Positions 17,314 to 26,092 of a stretch of 64,000 bases of DNA are shown in pieces. Source of the DNA: Gammaproteobacteria bacterium (GTDB lineage Bacteria; Pseudomonadota; Gammaproteobacteria; Steroidobacterales; XN24); contig JAHEFR010000014.1 of the NCBI GenBank assembly GCA_024640085.1, forward strand, positions 1-64,000, read 5' to 3'. Under the pieces are notes generated by a model that saw nothing but the letters and a program-made list of their open reading frames with translations, was not told where the DNA came from and ran no database searches. Every line of letters begins with the position of its first letter. Positions within the stretch are counted from its first letter, which is position 1. A program made the translations under genes and the position numbers.

Positions 17314-17655
17314 TCACATCGTGTGAGTGGGCTTGTCCCCTCCCAGGGCACCGGCCAGGTAGGTTTCGATCTTACGCTGGGTGGCCCCCCGGTCCTGCTC
17401 GCTGAACTGTACGCCGATGCCCGCCGTGCGCTTCCCCTGAGCGCCCTTGGGCGTAATCCAGATCACCCGTCCAGCAACGGGCAGCTTTTCGTCTTCTCCC
17501 ATCAGGTTCAGCAGCATGAAGACTTCATCCCCGAGGCGGTACTGGCTGTTGGTGGGGATGAACAACCCTCCGTTCCGCACGAATGGCATATAGGCCAGGT
17601 ACAGGGCGCTCTTGTCCTTGATCGTCAGCGTCAGCAAGCCAGGCTTGTTCGTCAA
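17314..17655 (-). CDS. pilZ: PilZ domain protein (type IV pilus PilZ)
   Basis: The 113-aa single-domain protein matches the pilus-type PilZ. It has GGLFIPTNSQYRLGDEVFMLL and AGRVIWITPKGAQGKRTAGIGVQF, but not the RxxxR...DxSxxG set needed for c-di-GMP binding. Such proteins help type IV pilus assembly through PilB and FimX. It is the last gene of the fab-holB operon, in the conserved gammaproteobacterial position after holB. The start is TTG at 17655 with GAGGAG upstream. It converges with the CNB-rhodanese gene, leaving 15 nt between stops. Confidence 0.93.
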   Translation of the reverse strand: MTNKPGLLTLTIKDKSALYLAYMPFVRNGGLFIPTNSQYRLGDEVFMLLNLMGEDEKLPVAGRVIWITPKGAQGKRTAGIGVQFSEQDRGATQRKIETYLAGALGGDKPTHTM

Positions 17656-17668
17656 CGTTACGGTCTCC

Positions 17669-18595
17669 TCAGATACCCTGTAGCCGGGTGGCCCACGGGA
17701 TAAGCAGGTTTTCCAGCGCCATCTGCAAGTTCAGGGCGCCATCCATCCGCCGGGCGGATCCCTGAACTTCGTCCAGATACAAGAAAAGCTGCTCCAAGGG
17801 TAAGACTTCGCTCAGGTTTTGCAAGCTATCATTCGTGCGTTCCGTCCACCGGCCGTGCCGGCGGATCAGGGACACGACGAATCCGTTCAGCCAGGCCAGT
17901 GTGATGCCAGGATCCATCTTGCTCCACTGGGCCGCCGTCTTGACAGGATCCCTGCGACCGGCTGCGATCTCGGCAAGATCCTCCCTGAACCGGCGGTCCA
18001 GTTCATCCATGCCCTCCTCCGCAGCCTGGAGTGCCGCCAGCGGCGCACCGGCGACGATGGCCAGCAGGGGTTCCCAGTCCCTTTCCGGGTCCCGCTGCTC
18101 GAGCCAGCGGATGGCTGTCTCCGCCGGCGGTACCGCGAACCGCAACCGCTGACAGCGACTTGCCACGGTAGCCGGGAGAGTATCGAGGCGCGACCGGACG
18201 AGGATCAGCATGGTGTCGTCGGTCGGCTCTTCCAGGGTCTTCAAGAGGCTGTTGGCCGCATTCACGTTCATGCGCTCGGCCGGGTCGATGATCGCGACCT
18301 TGTAGCCGGAGGCGTAGCTGGTCATGGCAAGCTCGGCGCACAGATCCCGGACCTGCTCGACGACGATCTGCTTTTTGCCCTCTGGAAGAGAAAGTATCTT
18401 CAAGTCCGGGTGAAACTGGCCGCGGTCGGGATCGAGTTCATCCCGTTCCAGGACGACGGCCGCCAGTCGTCTCGCGAACTGACTCTTGCCGAGACCTCGG
18501 GGACCCTCAAGCAGGAGTGCGTGAGGAAGGCGCCCGATGGTCCGGGCCCGCTCGATGGCGGCCCAATGCTTGTCGTGCCAGGGAAAAGTATCCAA
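17669..18595 (-). CDS. holB: DNA polymerase III subunit delta'
   Basis: The 308-aa clamp-loader subunit has an AAA+ fold with a P-loop GPRGLGKS (31-38), the HPD motif (62-64), a sensor segment KVAIIDPAERMNVNAANSLLKTLEEP and the SRC motif (SRCQRLRF). It works with delta, tau/gamma and the beta clamp at the replication fork. Unlike E. coli delta', the region between the P-loop and HPD has no zinc-binding Cys cluster and is shorter. The start is TTG at 18595, 11 nt past the tmk stop, in an A+T-rich patch without a clear ribosome site; translational coupling to tmk is likely. Confidence 0.92.
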   Translation of the reverse strand: MDTFPWHDKHWAAIERARTIGRLPHALLLEGPRGLGKSQFARRLAAVVLERDELDPDRGQFHPDLKILSLPEGKKQIVVEQVRDLCAELAMTSYASGYKVAIIDPAERMNVNAANSLLKTLEEPTDDTMLILVRSRLDTLPATVASRCQRLRFAVPPAETAIRWLEQRDPERDWEPLLAIVAGAPLAALQAAEEGMDELDRRFREDLAEIAAGRRDPVKTAAQWSKMDPGITLAWLNGFVVSLIRRHGRWTERTNDSLQNLSEVLPLEQLFLYLDEVQGSARRMDGALNLQMALENLLIPWATRLQGI

Positions 18596-18606
18596 AAGTT
18601 ATATGC

Positions 18607-19224
18607 TTACAGCATTCTCTTAATACATATTCTTAATTCATCCTGAACCTCGGGCAGCGTCCGCGCCGCGTCCACGACCACAAAACGGTCAGCAAACCGC
18701 TCGGCACGGGCAAGATAGGCAGCCCTGACTCGCCGGAAGAAATCCACTCGCTCTTTCTCGAAACGATCGGAAGGCCCGCGCGCCCCGGCCCTGGCAAGGC
18801 CGATTTCGGGGTCGGCGTCCAGGAGAATGGTCAGATCAGGCTGCAGCCCATCGTGGACCCAGGCCTCCAGCGTCTCGATCCGGTCGACCGGCTGACCGCG
18901 TCCGCCGCCCTGATACGCAAACGTCGCGTCGGTGAAGCGGTCGCAGACCACCCAACTCCCCTGATCCAGCGCCGGCCGGATACGGTTGGCCAGGTGCAGG
19001 CTGCGCCCCGAGAACATGATGAGAAGCTCCGCCAGGGCGGGAACCGCCTCGTCCTCACGGTGGAGCACGATCTGCCGCAGCTGCTCGGCCAACGGAGTAC
19101 CGCCCGGCTCCCGGGTCACCAGCAGCTTGTGCCCAGCTGCGCGAATAAGCCCTGCGACAAACTCCAGGTTCGTTGACTTGCCTACACCCTCGATGCCCTC
19201 GAGCGTGATGAATCGTCCCTGCAC
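18607..19224 (-). CDS. tmk: Thymidylate kinase
   Basis: This enzyme phosphorylates dTMP to dTDP in DNA precursor synthesis. It has a P-loop EGIEGVGKST near the N-terminus, the DRF motif (CDRFTDATFAYQGGGRG) and a LID-region segment ARGPSDRFE. The length is normal (205 aa). An in-frame TTG at 19233 overlaps the mltG stop, but the AGGA just before it is too close; GTG at 19224 has that AGGA 9 nt upstream and gives the usual MxGRFITLEG start, so I prefer it. It lies between mltG and holB, the conserved order. Confidence 0.94.
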   Translation of the reverse strand: MQGRFITLEGIEGVGKSTNLEFVAGLIRAAGHKLLVTREPGGTPLAEQLRQIVLHREDEAVPALAELLIMFSGRSLHLANRIRPALDQGSWVVCDRFTDATFAYQGGGRGQPVDRIETLEAWVHDGLQPDLTILLDADPEIGLARAGARGPSDRFEKERVDFFRRVRAAYLARAERFADRFVVVDAARTLPEVQDELRICIKRML

Positions 19225-19229
19225 CTTGC

Positions 19230-20243
19230 TCAATCCTTCCGTTCCCGCAGTCGCGCGAGGTATCTGGCGACTGCCCGATTATGCTCCTCCAGCGTGGCGG
19301 AGAAGTAATGGCTGCCGTCGCCTTCCCCGGTCGCTACGAAATAGAGCGTGTCCTCGTCCACGGGGTGGACTGCTGCGATCAGGGCATCCCGGCCCGGTAG
19401 CGCGATGGGGGTCGGCGGCAGTCCGGATCGCGTATAGGAATTGTACGGACCATCCCGGTTCAGGTCCGCCTTGCGGAGATTGCCGTCGAAATCGGAACCG
19501 AGCCCGTAGATGACCGTCGGGTCGGTCTGCAGCCGCATTCCCCGTTTGAGCCTGCGCACGAACACACCCGAGATCCGTGGCCGCTCGTCGGCCAGGGCAG
19601 TTTCCTTCTCTACGATCGAGGCCAGGATCAGAGCCTCGTAGGGGGTCGCCAGCGGGAGCCCTTCCGCCCGGTCTGCCCAGGCCATGGCCAGGGCTTCCTC
19701 CATCGCTCTCGCCGCCATGGCCATCAGGGCGATATCTTCCGTCCCGCGCGGGAAGTGGTAGGTATCCGGCAGCAACCAGCCTTCCGGCGACGCCGTCGGC
19801 AGATCCAGGCGCCGGGCGATTTCCTCGTCGGACATCTCCCGGGTGACGACGGTGACAGCCGGCGTAGCGCGGATCGCTTCAGCCGCTTGTCTGAAGGTCC
19901 GTCCCTCGATGACGGTCACACTGTGCAACAACACCTCTCCACTGACGAGCTGATCCAGGAGACCGGCGGGGTTCTGCCCCGGTTCGATCCGATATTCCCC
20001 CGCCTTGATACGCCCGGCGGCCGATTTCCAGCGCCCGTACCAGGCGAAGATTCGTGGATGCGTCAGGAGGCCGCGATCCGCCAGGTCCGTGGCCACGCCG
20101 TTCAGCCCGCGCCCCGACGGGATCTCGATCACTACCGGCTCTGTCACCGGCATCGGTTCCTCCAGATAACGGGACGCATACGACAGTATCGCGGCGGCCG
20201 TCACGACGAGCGCCAGGAGAATCCCGATCAGAATCCTGCTCAC
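19230..20243 (-). CDS. mltG: Endolytic transglycosylase MltG
   Basis: The 337-aa inner-membrane enzyme cuts nascent peptidoglycan glycan strands and so sets their length. It has an N-terminal TM helix (about 3-22), a LysM-like region and the YceG catalytic domain with SIVEKET (catalytic Glu near 212-214), MRLQTDPTVIYG and NSYTRSGLPPTPI. The frame is open to 20321, but the GTG at 20243 overlaps the pabC stop as GTGA and starts right at the TM helix. The order pabC-mltG-tmk-holB is standard in gammaproteobacteria. Confidence 0.94.
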   Translation of the reverse strand: MSRILIGILLALVVTAAAILSYASRYLEEPMPVTEPVVIEIPSGRGLNGVATDLADRGLLTHPRIFAWYGRWKSAAGRIKAGEYRIEPGQNPAGLLDQLVSGEVLLHSVTVIEGRTFRQAAEAIRATPAVTVVTREMSDEEIARRLDLPTASPEGWLLPDTYHFPRGTEDIALMAMAARAMEEALAMAWADRAEGLPLATPYEALILASIVEKETALADERPRISGVFVRRLKRGMRLQTDPTVIYGLGSDFDGNLRKADLNRDGPYNSYTRSGLPPTPIALPGRDALIAAVHPVDEDTLYFVATGEGDGSHYFSATLEEHNRAVARYLARLRERKD

Positions 20244-21070
20244 GGCGCCCACGCGGGGACCCTGTCGGCCGCCACCGCGACCATGAGCCGCCGGCCGATT
20301 GCGCCGGGACTCCGGCGCCAACGGAGGCTATCTATCCGGTTGACCGGCCATACGCCGATCACTGCGTTCGTCAACAACACCTCGTCGGCGCGCTCCAGAT
20401 CCCCGAGCATGACGGGTTCCTCGCGGACCTCGACCCCGATGGCCTCGGCCGTTTCCAGAACGAGGGACCGCATCACGCCCGCCACCCCGGACATCTCCAG
20501 CCTGGGGGTGGACAGGACCCCGTCCCGGGCGAGGAGCAGGTTGCACCGGGTCCCCTCGATGACATGGCCGTGTTCGTCGAGCATCAGACCCTCGGCGCAG
20601 TCTCCCTGAAGCTCGCTGCTGGCGAGAACCTGCTCCAGGCGACCCAGGTGCTTGATCCCCGCCGTCGCGGAGCTACGTCCGATCCTGGTCGAGCAGATCT
20701 GTATCGAGACGCCATCGGTGTAGTTCTCGCGCGGGATCTCCGGCAGCGGGAAGGCTTCGATCATCACGCGCGGTTCCGGATCCTGCGGCGGACGATAGCC
20801 CCGCGCACCGGCGCCGCGGGTGACGATGATCTTGACCACCCCGCCACCCGCAGCGGCGGCGATGCTGGTCGACTGTGCGGCCAGCCTTTCGCGATCGGGA
20901 ATCGGCATGTGCAGCCGGTGACAATCCGCAAGGAGCCTGTCAAGATGCCGCTCGAGCAAGGGCAGTCTGCCTCCTTCGGCCCGCATGGTCTCGAACAGTC
21001 CGTCGCCGTAGGTGAGGCCGCGCTCGTCCATGAGGATGCGGGTGTCCCGGCCCGGATCGACAGGCTTCAC
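20240..21070 (-). CDS. pabC: Aminodeoxychorismate lyase
   Basis: The 276-aa PLP enzyme (fold IV) converts 4-amino-4-deoxychorismate to p-aminobenzoate for folate. It has DERGLTYGDGLFETM near the N-terminus, the PLP lysine in GIKHLGRLEQVLA, and the family's EGTRCNLLLARDG segment. The start is GTG at 21070, overlapping the pabB stop by 4 nt (GTGA). It sits directly after pabB, the preceding step of the same pathway. Confidence 0.93.
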   Translation of the reverse strand: MKPVDPGRDTRILMDERGLTYGDGLFETMRAEGGRLPLLERHLDRLLADCHRLHMPIPDRERLAAQSTSIAAAAGGGVVKIIVTRGAGARGYRPPQDPEPRVMIEAFPLPEIPRENYTDGVSIQICSTRIGRSSATAGIKHLGRLEQVLASSELQGDCAEGLMLDEHGHVIEGTRCNLLLARDGVLSTPRLEMSGVAGVMRSLVLETAEAIGVEVREEPVMLGDLERADEVLLTNAVIGVWPVNRIDSLRWRRSPGAIGRRLMVAVAADRVPAWAP

Positions 21071-22455
21071 GATGCAGCTCCGGTCAGAGCGATACGTAAC
21101 CCACGGGCCTTGGCCCGGGTCTCCTCCAGTTCAGCTGCGGGATCGGAATCGGCCACAATGCCTCCGCCCGCCCGGAACCGAACTTCCCGGCCTGCGACCT
21201 GCAGGGTTCTGATTAGAATATTGACGTCCAGGCTCCCGTCCCGATTGAGGTAGCCGAAGGATCCCGTATAGGCGCCGCGGGGCTCCGGCTCCAGTTCGTC
21301 AATGATCTCCATGCAGCGTACCTTGGGGCAACCCGTAATGGTGCCCCCGGGGAACACCGCCCTCAGGGCTTCGCCGGGCAGCACTTCTGGACGGAGTCGT
21401 CCGCGGACATTGGAGACAATGTGGTGCACATGGGCGTAGCTTTCTACCACCATCAGTTCGTTGACCTCCACTGTCCCCGTCTGACAGACCCTGCCCAGGT
21501 CGTTCCTTTCGAGATCGATCAGCATCACGTGCTCAGCGCGCTCCTTGGGGTGGCCGATCAGCTCGGAGGACAGGCGTCGGTCCGAGGCGCTGTCGAGGCC
21601 CCGCGGCCGCGTCCCGGCGATGGGGCGGGTCTGGGCGATGCCCCCGCGGACCTGCAGCAACCGTTCGGGCGAGGAACTCAGGACGGCCTGATCGCGCCAA
21701 TGCATGGCGCCGGCGAAGGGCCCCGGATTGCCCGACCGCAGTCGCCCGTAAATCTCCGCCGGGGTCACACCGGGACGAACACTCCCTCGCCAAAGTCGCG
21801 ACAGGTTTGCCTGGAAGATATCGCCGTCCCGTATGTAGTCCTTCACCTGGGCGATGGCGTCGAGGTATCTTTTCGGGTCATCCTCGTCCAGAAAGCCCTC
21901 CAGCAGCGTCCCGTCCGGATCGCGCAGAGCTTGCGCCGCCGCCATCGATTCCAGGTCATGCTGCATGTCGTCCAGGCAGCCCTCGCTGTCCGGCTCGGCG
22001 AACAGCCAGGCGACACGCTCGCGGTGATCGACCTGCAGAGCGGAGCGCACCCGGCTCGCCAGGGCCACCGGGAGTCCGGCGGAAGGCTCCAGGGCCAGGG
22101 TTGGTTCGACCTGGTCGGCGAACTCGTAGGCGAGGAAGATGAACCACCCGCCCCGGAACGGCCGCTCCGAAGCCGGCAACTCCAGGTGCTCGTGTTGCCA
22201 CCAGCCGTTCAGACAGGCGAGGAAATCATGGCCGCCGCGGGCGGCTCCCTGGCCGTGCAGTCTGCCGTCGTGGTCCAGCACCAGCGAGTCTTCCGGAAAG
22301 GCGAACAGCACATCGAACCGACCTTGGGCAGTCCCGGAGGCCGCGCTCTCGAGCAGATAGGGATATCGCTCGGGCGCCCACTGATGGAGACGGAAAGCGA
22401 GATCGGGCCGATACGGCACCGGTCGGAGACACTCTGTCTCGATGTGGCCTGACAT
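21067..22455 (-). CDS. pabB: Aminodeoxychorismate synthase component I
   Basis: The 462-aa enzyme uses chorismate and ammonia (from the PabA amidotransferase) to make aminodeoxychorismate. The C-terminal chorismate-binding domain carries IFQANLSRLW, PIAGTRPRG, ELIGHPKERAEHVMLIDLERNDLGRVC and GGTITGCPKVRCMEIIDELEP. Anthranilate synthase component I is related, but the pabC neighbour and fab context decide the name. The frame is open to 22719; the ATG at 22455 with GAAGG upstream gives the standard length. pabA is not in the window. Confidence 0.93.
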   Translation of the reverse strand: MSGHIETECLRPVPYRPDLAFRLHQWAPERYPYLLESAASGTAQGRFDVLFAFPEDSLVLDHDGRLHGQGAARGGHDFLACLNGWWQHEHLELPASERPFRGGWFIFLAYEFADQVEPTLALEPSAGLPVALASRVRSALQVDHRERVAWLFAEPDSEGCLDDMQHDLESMAAAQALRDPDGTLLEGFLDEDDPKRYLDAIAQVKDYIRDGDIFQANLSRLWRGSVRPGVTPAEIYGRLRSGNPGPFAGAMHWRDQAVLSSSPERLLQVRGGIAQTRPIAGTRPRGLDSASDRRLSSELIGHPKERAEHVMLIDLERNDLGRVCQTGTVEVNELMVVESYAHVHHIVSNVRGRLRPEVLPGEALRAVFPGGTITGCPKVRCMEIIDELEPEPRGAYTGSFGYLNRDGSLDVNILIRTLQVAGREVRFRAGGGIVADSDPAAELEETRAKARGLRIALTGAAS

Positions 22456-22601
22456 CCTAGCCTTCAAATCGCACGATGACTCCGGGGCTCGGGAGATTTC
22501 CATGCGCCCCTGGCGCCGGCCCATATCGAGAGTCGCATCAACCGCCACCACGTGAACCGTGGGACAGCCGTGACCTGTCGGGCGCCACGGGATTCCGGAA
22601 C

Positions 22602-23849
22602 TCAGTCGAAGGCGCGAAACACCAGGGTGCCGTTGGTCCCGCCAAAACCGAAGGAATTGGACAGGGCTACCCGGATCTTCATCTCCCGGGCCTCGTTGGG
22701 CACGTAGTCCAGGTCGCACTCAGGATCAGGCGTGTCGTAATTGGTGGTGGGCGGGGCGACCCCGTCCCTGATCGCGAGGATCGAGAAGATCGCTTCCACC
22801 GCACCGGCGGCGCCCATCAAATGACCGGTCGTCGACTTGGTCGAACTGACCGCAAGGGTAGAGGCGCGATGACCGAAGGCCGAGTGAATGGCCACGGTCT
22901 CCGCCTTGTCGCCCAGCGGCGTCGAGGTGCCGTGGGCGTTCACATAGTCCACGTCTTCCGGACCCAGTCCGGCGTCGTGCATGGCATTCTGCATGCACAG
23001 GCACGCGCCTTCCCCCGAGGCCATGGGGGCGGTGATGTGATGGGCATCGCCGCTCATGCCGAATCCCACGAGTTCGGCGTAGATGGTGGCGCCCCGCTTG
23101 CGGGCATGCTCGAGATCCTCGACAACCAGCGCCCCGGCGCCGTCGCTGAGCACGAATCCATCCCGCTCGAGATCGAACGGGCGGCTGGCCCGGGTCGGGT
23201 CGTCGTTGCGGGTCGAGAGCGCCTTGGCGGAACAGAATCCTCCAAGGCCGAGTTGAGTGGTGGCCATCTCGGAGCCTCCCGCTACCATGATGTCGGCGTC
23301 TCCGTAGGCGATGCAGCGGGCGGCCACGCCAATATTGTGCGTGGCGGTAGTGCAGGCGGTCACGATCGACAGGTTCGGGCCGCGGATGCCATAGCCGATC
23401 GAGACATGGCCTGCCACCATGTTGATGATGCTGCCGGGGATGAAGAATGGCGATATCCGGCGCGGAGAGCGGCCCGATTCCAGAAGCCTGGTGAAGTTGG
23501 CCTCGATGGTCTCGAGCCCGCCGATACCGGACCCGAAGGCAATACCGATCCTGGGAGAGTTGTCGTCGGTGACCTCGAACCCCGAGTCCGTGATGGCCTT
23601 TCTGCAGGCGGCGATGCCGTAATGCATGAACGCGTCCATCTTGCGAGCGTCCTTGGCGGCCACGAAATCGGTGGCTTCGAAATCATGGACACATCCGCCG
23701 ATGCGGGTCGAGTACTGGCTGCAATCGAACCGCGTAATGGGCCCGATGCCGCTGCGGCCGTTGAGCACGTTATCCCAAGCGGTTGGGACCTCGTTTCCCA
23801 CCGGGGAAATGATGCCGAGTCCCGTGACGACGACGCGACGCTTTGACAA
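22602..23849 (-). CDS. fabF: 3-oxoacyl-ACP synthase II
   Basis: The 415-aa condensing enzyme elongates acyl-ACP with malonyl-ACP in type II fatty acid synthesis. The catalytic triad is visible: C166 in [10 protein letters not shown], His in [14 protein letters not shown] and His in [14 protein letters not shown]. The C-terminal [14 protein letters not shown] is typical. The start is TTG with GAGG 8 nt upstream. A terminator hairpin lies between acpP and this gene, so it is probably expressed less than acpP. Confidence 0.96.
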   Translation of the reverse strand: MSKRRVVVTGLGIISPVGNEVPTAWDNVLNGRSGIGPITRFDCSQYSTRIGGCVHDFEATDFVAAKDARKMDAFMHYGIAACRKAITDSGFEVTDDNSPRIGIAFGSGIGGLETIEANFTRLLESGRSPRRISPFFIPGSIINMVAGHVSIGYGIRGPNLSIVTACTTATHNIGVAARCIAYGDADIMVAGGSEMATTQLGLGGFCSAKALSTRNDDPTRASRPFDLERDGFVLSDGAGALVVEDLEHARKRGATIYAELVGFGMSGDAHHITAPMASGEGACLCMQNAMHDAGLGPEDVDYVNAHGTSTPLGDKAETVAIHSAFGHRASTLAVSSTKSTTGHLMGAAGAVEAIFSILAIRDGVAPPTTNYDTPDPECDLDYVPNEAREMKIRVALSNSFGFGGTNGTLVFRAFD

Positions 23850-23866
23850 TCCACCTACCTCTGAAG

Positions 23867-23898
23867 AAAAAAAGTCAGACCCGTGGCGCGGGTCCGAC
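23867..23898 (-). terminator. Intrinsic terminator/attenuator between acpP and fabF
   Basis: On the minus strand a 10-bp stem (GTCGGACCCG with CGGGTCTGAC, one G-U pair; plus-strand arms 23889-23898 and 23874-23883) with a 5-nt loop is followed by seven T (23867-23873). It lies after acpP and 17 nt before the fabF start, so it would end part of the transcription and give excess acpP mRNA. Confidence 0.85.
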
Positions 23899-23926
23899 CG
23901 ACTGGACGCGCCTGGACGCGCCGGCG

Positions 23927-24169
23927 TCAGTTATCTCCTGAGCGCTCCTTGATGTAGTCAATGGCCTGCTGCACGGTAGTGATCTTCTCGGCCTCTTCAT
24001 CAGGGATTTCGCACTCGAAAGCCTCTTCCAGGGCCATCACCAGCTCCACCGTATCGAGGGAGTCGGCGCCCAGATCATCGACGAAGGATGCCTCGGCGGT
24101 AACTTCTTCCTCTTTTACCCCCAATTGCTCCGCAACGATGTTCTTGACCTGTTCTTCGATGCTGCTCAT
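23927..24169 (-). CDS. acpP: Acyl carrier protein
   Basis: The 80-aa acidic protein carries the growing acyl chain on a phosphopantetheine arm at S37 in the [10 protein letters not shown] motif. Its four-helix layout and length are canonical. It lies between fabG and fabF; the 160-nt gap on its fabG side contains an A+T-rich stretch (around 24240-24275, with TTGACC and TACAAT on the minus strand at poor spacing) that may hold an extra promoter. A strong terminator follows the gene. Confidence 0.98.
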   Translation of the reverse strand: MSSIEEQVKNIVAEQLGVKEEEVTAEASFVDDLGADSLDTVELVMALEEAFECEIPDEEAEKITTVQQAIDYIKERSGDN

Positions 24170-24329
24170 TGCTTGTCTGTCCTCAAGAAGCGGATATCGT
24201 GGATGGCCCGTCCCGACGGGCCGGGTCGAACCTCAGTCGGTATTGTATTGAATAACCGACGGTCAATCTATAACGGGGCTCGGTCGGCGGAAGCCGGTCC
24301 TGGCCGGAACGGCCCAGGCAGGGGCCCTG

Positions 24330-25082
24330 TCAGTCCATGTACATGCCGCCGTTCACGCTGATGGTCTCTCCCGTGATGTAGGCGGCGGCTGGCGAGGCCA
24401 GGAAGGCCACGGCGCCGGCGATATCCGCCGGCGTCCCGAGTCTCGCCAACGGGATCTGGCTCGCCAGGGATGCCCGCTGTCCCTCGTCCAGGTCCCGGGT
24501 CATATCAGTCTCGATGAAGCCCGGCGCCACTGTGTTGACGGTGATGTTCCGTGAACCCACCTCTCTGGCCAGCGACCTGGTAAATCCCACCATGCCCGCC
24601 TTCGATGCACAGTAGTTTCCCTGGCCGGCATTGCCCATCTGACCGACCACCGAGCCGATGTTGATGATGCGGCCGCCGCGGGCCTTCATCATCCCCCTGA
24701 GGCAGGCCTTGGACGTCCGGTAGACGGAGGTCAAGTTGGTGTCAATGACCTGGTCCCACTCAGCGTCTTTCATCCGCAGGAGGAGATTGTCGCGCGTGAT
24801 GCCCGCGTTGTTGACCAGTATTGTGACGGGCCCTTCCCGTGCCGCGATATCCTTGACAAGAGTCTCGACGGCCCCGGCGTCGGCCACGTCCAGTACGGCT
24901 CCGCGCCCGTCGATACCCGCCGTGCTCAGAGCCTCGCTGATGCCCTCCGCGCCGGCGGGCGTCGTCGCAGTGCCAATGACTACCGCGCCACGCTCGCCCA
25001 GCGCCAGTGCGATGGCGCGCCCGATGCCCCTTGATGCGCCGGTCACAAGCGCGATCTGATCTTTTAGGTCACTGCTGGTCAT
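24330..25082 (-). CDS. fabG: 3-oxoacyl-ACP reductase
   Basis: The 250-aa short-chain dehydrogenase reduces 3-oxoacyl-ACP with NADPH. It shows TGASRGIG (14-21), NNAGITRDNLLLRM, the catalytic Ser/Tyr/Lys in GSVVGQMGNAGQGNYCASKAG, and APGFIETDMT. The ATG overlaps the fabD stop by 4 nt (ATGA). Sequence and place in the fab operon make this FabG rather than another SDR. Confidence 0.97.
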   Translation of the reverse strand: MTSSDLKDQIALVTGASRGIGRAIALALGERGAVVIGTATTPAGAEGISEALSTAGIDGRGAVLDVADAGAVETLVKDIAAREGPVTILVNNAGITRDNLLLRMKDAEWDQVIDTNLTSVYRTSKACLRGMMKARGGRIINIGSVVGQMGNAGQGNYCASKAGMVGFTRSLAREVGSRNITVNTVAPGFIETDMTRDLDEGQRASLASQIPLARLGTPADIAGAVAFLASPAAAYITGETISVNGGMYMD

Positions 25083-26026
25083 CCGATTTTCTCCGTCTGA
25101 ATGATCGCAAGGGCTGATTCGAGCGACGCGCGATCGTGGCAGGCCACAGCCTGCAGGCCGCGGTCGGTCCGGCGCACCAGTCCGGTCAGTACCTTGCCGG
25201 GTCCCATTTCAATGAAGAGTCCTGCACCGACATCGCGCATCGCGAGGATGCACTGGGACCAGCGCACGGGCTCGCATAGCTGTTGGATGAGTACGGACCG
25301 GACCTGGTCTGCATCGTCCCGGGACCGCGCGTCCACGTTGTGGAACACGGGTATCGTCCCGGGCCTGATCTCCACCTCCCCCAGGCGCAGCGCGAGTTTC
25401 TCGGCCGCGCTATTCATCAGGGCGCAATGGGACGGCACGGAAACGTCAAGCAGGACTGCCCGCCGGGCCCCGAGGCCGTTGGCAGCCGCCAGGGCCCTTG
25501 TCACGGCAGCGCTCTGGCCAGCGATCACGACCTGCCCCGGGCAGTTGTAATTGATCGGCGCGACCACGTCGCCCTGGGCCCCCGTCGCGCAGGCCTGGGC
25601 CACCTGCTCGTCATCCAGGCCCAGGATGGCTGCCATGGCGCCCTCCCCGGCCGGGACGGCTTGCTGCATCAGCTGACCGCGGTATCGGACGAGCGAAATT
25701 GCCTCGGGGAAATCCAGCCGGCCGGCACAGACCAGTGCCGTGTATTCGCCGAGGCTGTGACCCGCCATGGCTACCGGCGCCGGTCCTCCACGGGCCTGCC
25801 ATGCCCGGAAGACCGCCACGCCCGCAGCCAGCATCGCTGGCTGGGTGTTCTCGGTGAGTCCCAGCTCGGACTCCGGGCCGCCCTGCGTAAGCAGCCAGAG
25901 GTCGAATCCGAGGGCCTCAGAGGCCTCGGCGAACGTCTGCCTGACCACGGGGTCCTGCTCCGCCAGATCGGCCAGCATGCCGACCGACTGGGAGCCCTGT
26001 CCCGGAAAGATGACTGCGAATGACAT
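25079..26026 (-). CDS. fabD: Malonyl-CoA:ACP transacylase
   Basis: The 315-aa enzyme loads malonyl groups onto ACP. It has PGQGSQSVGM at the N-terminus, the nucleophile S91 in GHSLGEY, an Arg in the LVRYRGQLMQ segment and a catalytic His in PSHCALM. It is followed by fabG with a 4-nt overlap. No fabH or plsX is in the window; upstream on the same strand is the rhombosortase gene, 66 nt away, which is an unusual first gene for this operon. Confidence 0.96.
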   Translation of the reverse strand: MSFAVIFPGQGSQSVGMLADLAEQDPVVRQTFAEASEALGFDLWLLTQGGPESELGLTENTQPAMLAAGVAVFRAWQARGGPAPVAMAGHSLGEYTALVCAGRLDFPEAISLVRYRGQLMQQAVPAGEGAMAAILGLDDEQVAQACATGAQGDVVAPINYNCPGQVVIAGQSAAVTRALAAANGLGARRAVLLDVSVPSHCALMNSAAEKLALRLGEVEIRPGTIPVFHNVDARSRDDADQVRSVLIQQLCEPVRWSQCILAMRDVGAGLFIEMGPGKVLTGLVRRTDRGLQAVACHDRASLESALAIIQTEKIG

Positions 26027-26092
26027 GATATCCGGGTCCCCTTCGTCCGCGGGCGCGAGCGCCCGGTGAAATCCTGCCCTGAAAGTCGCGGA

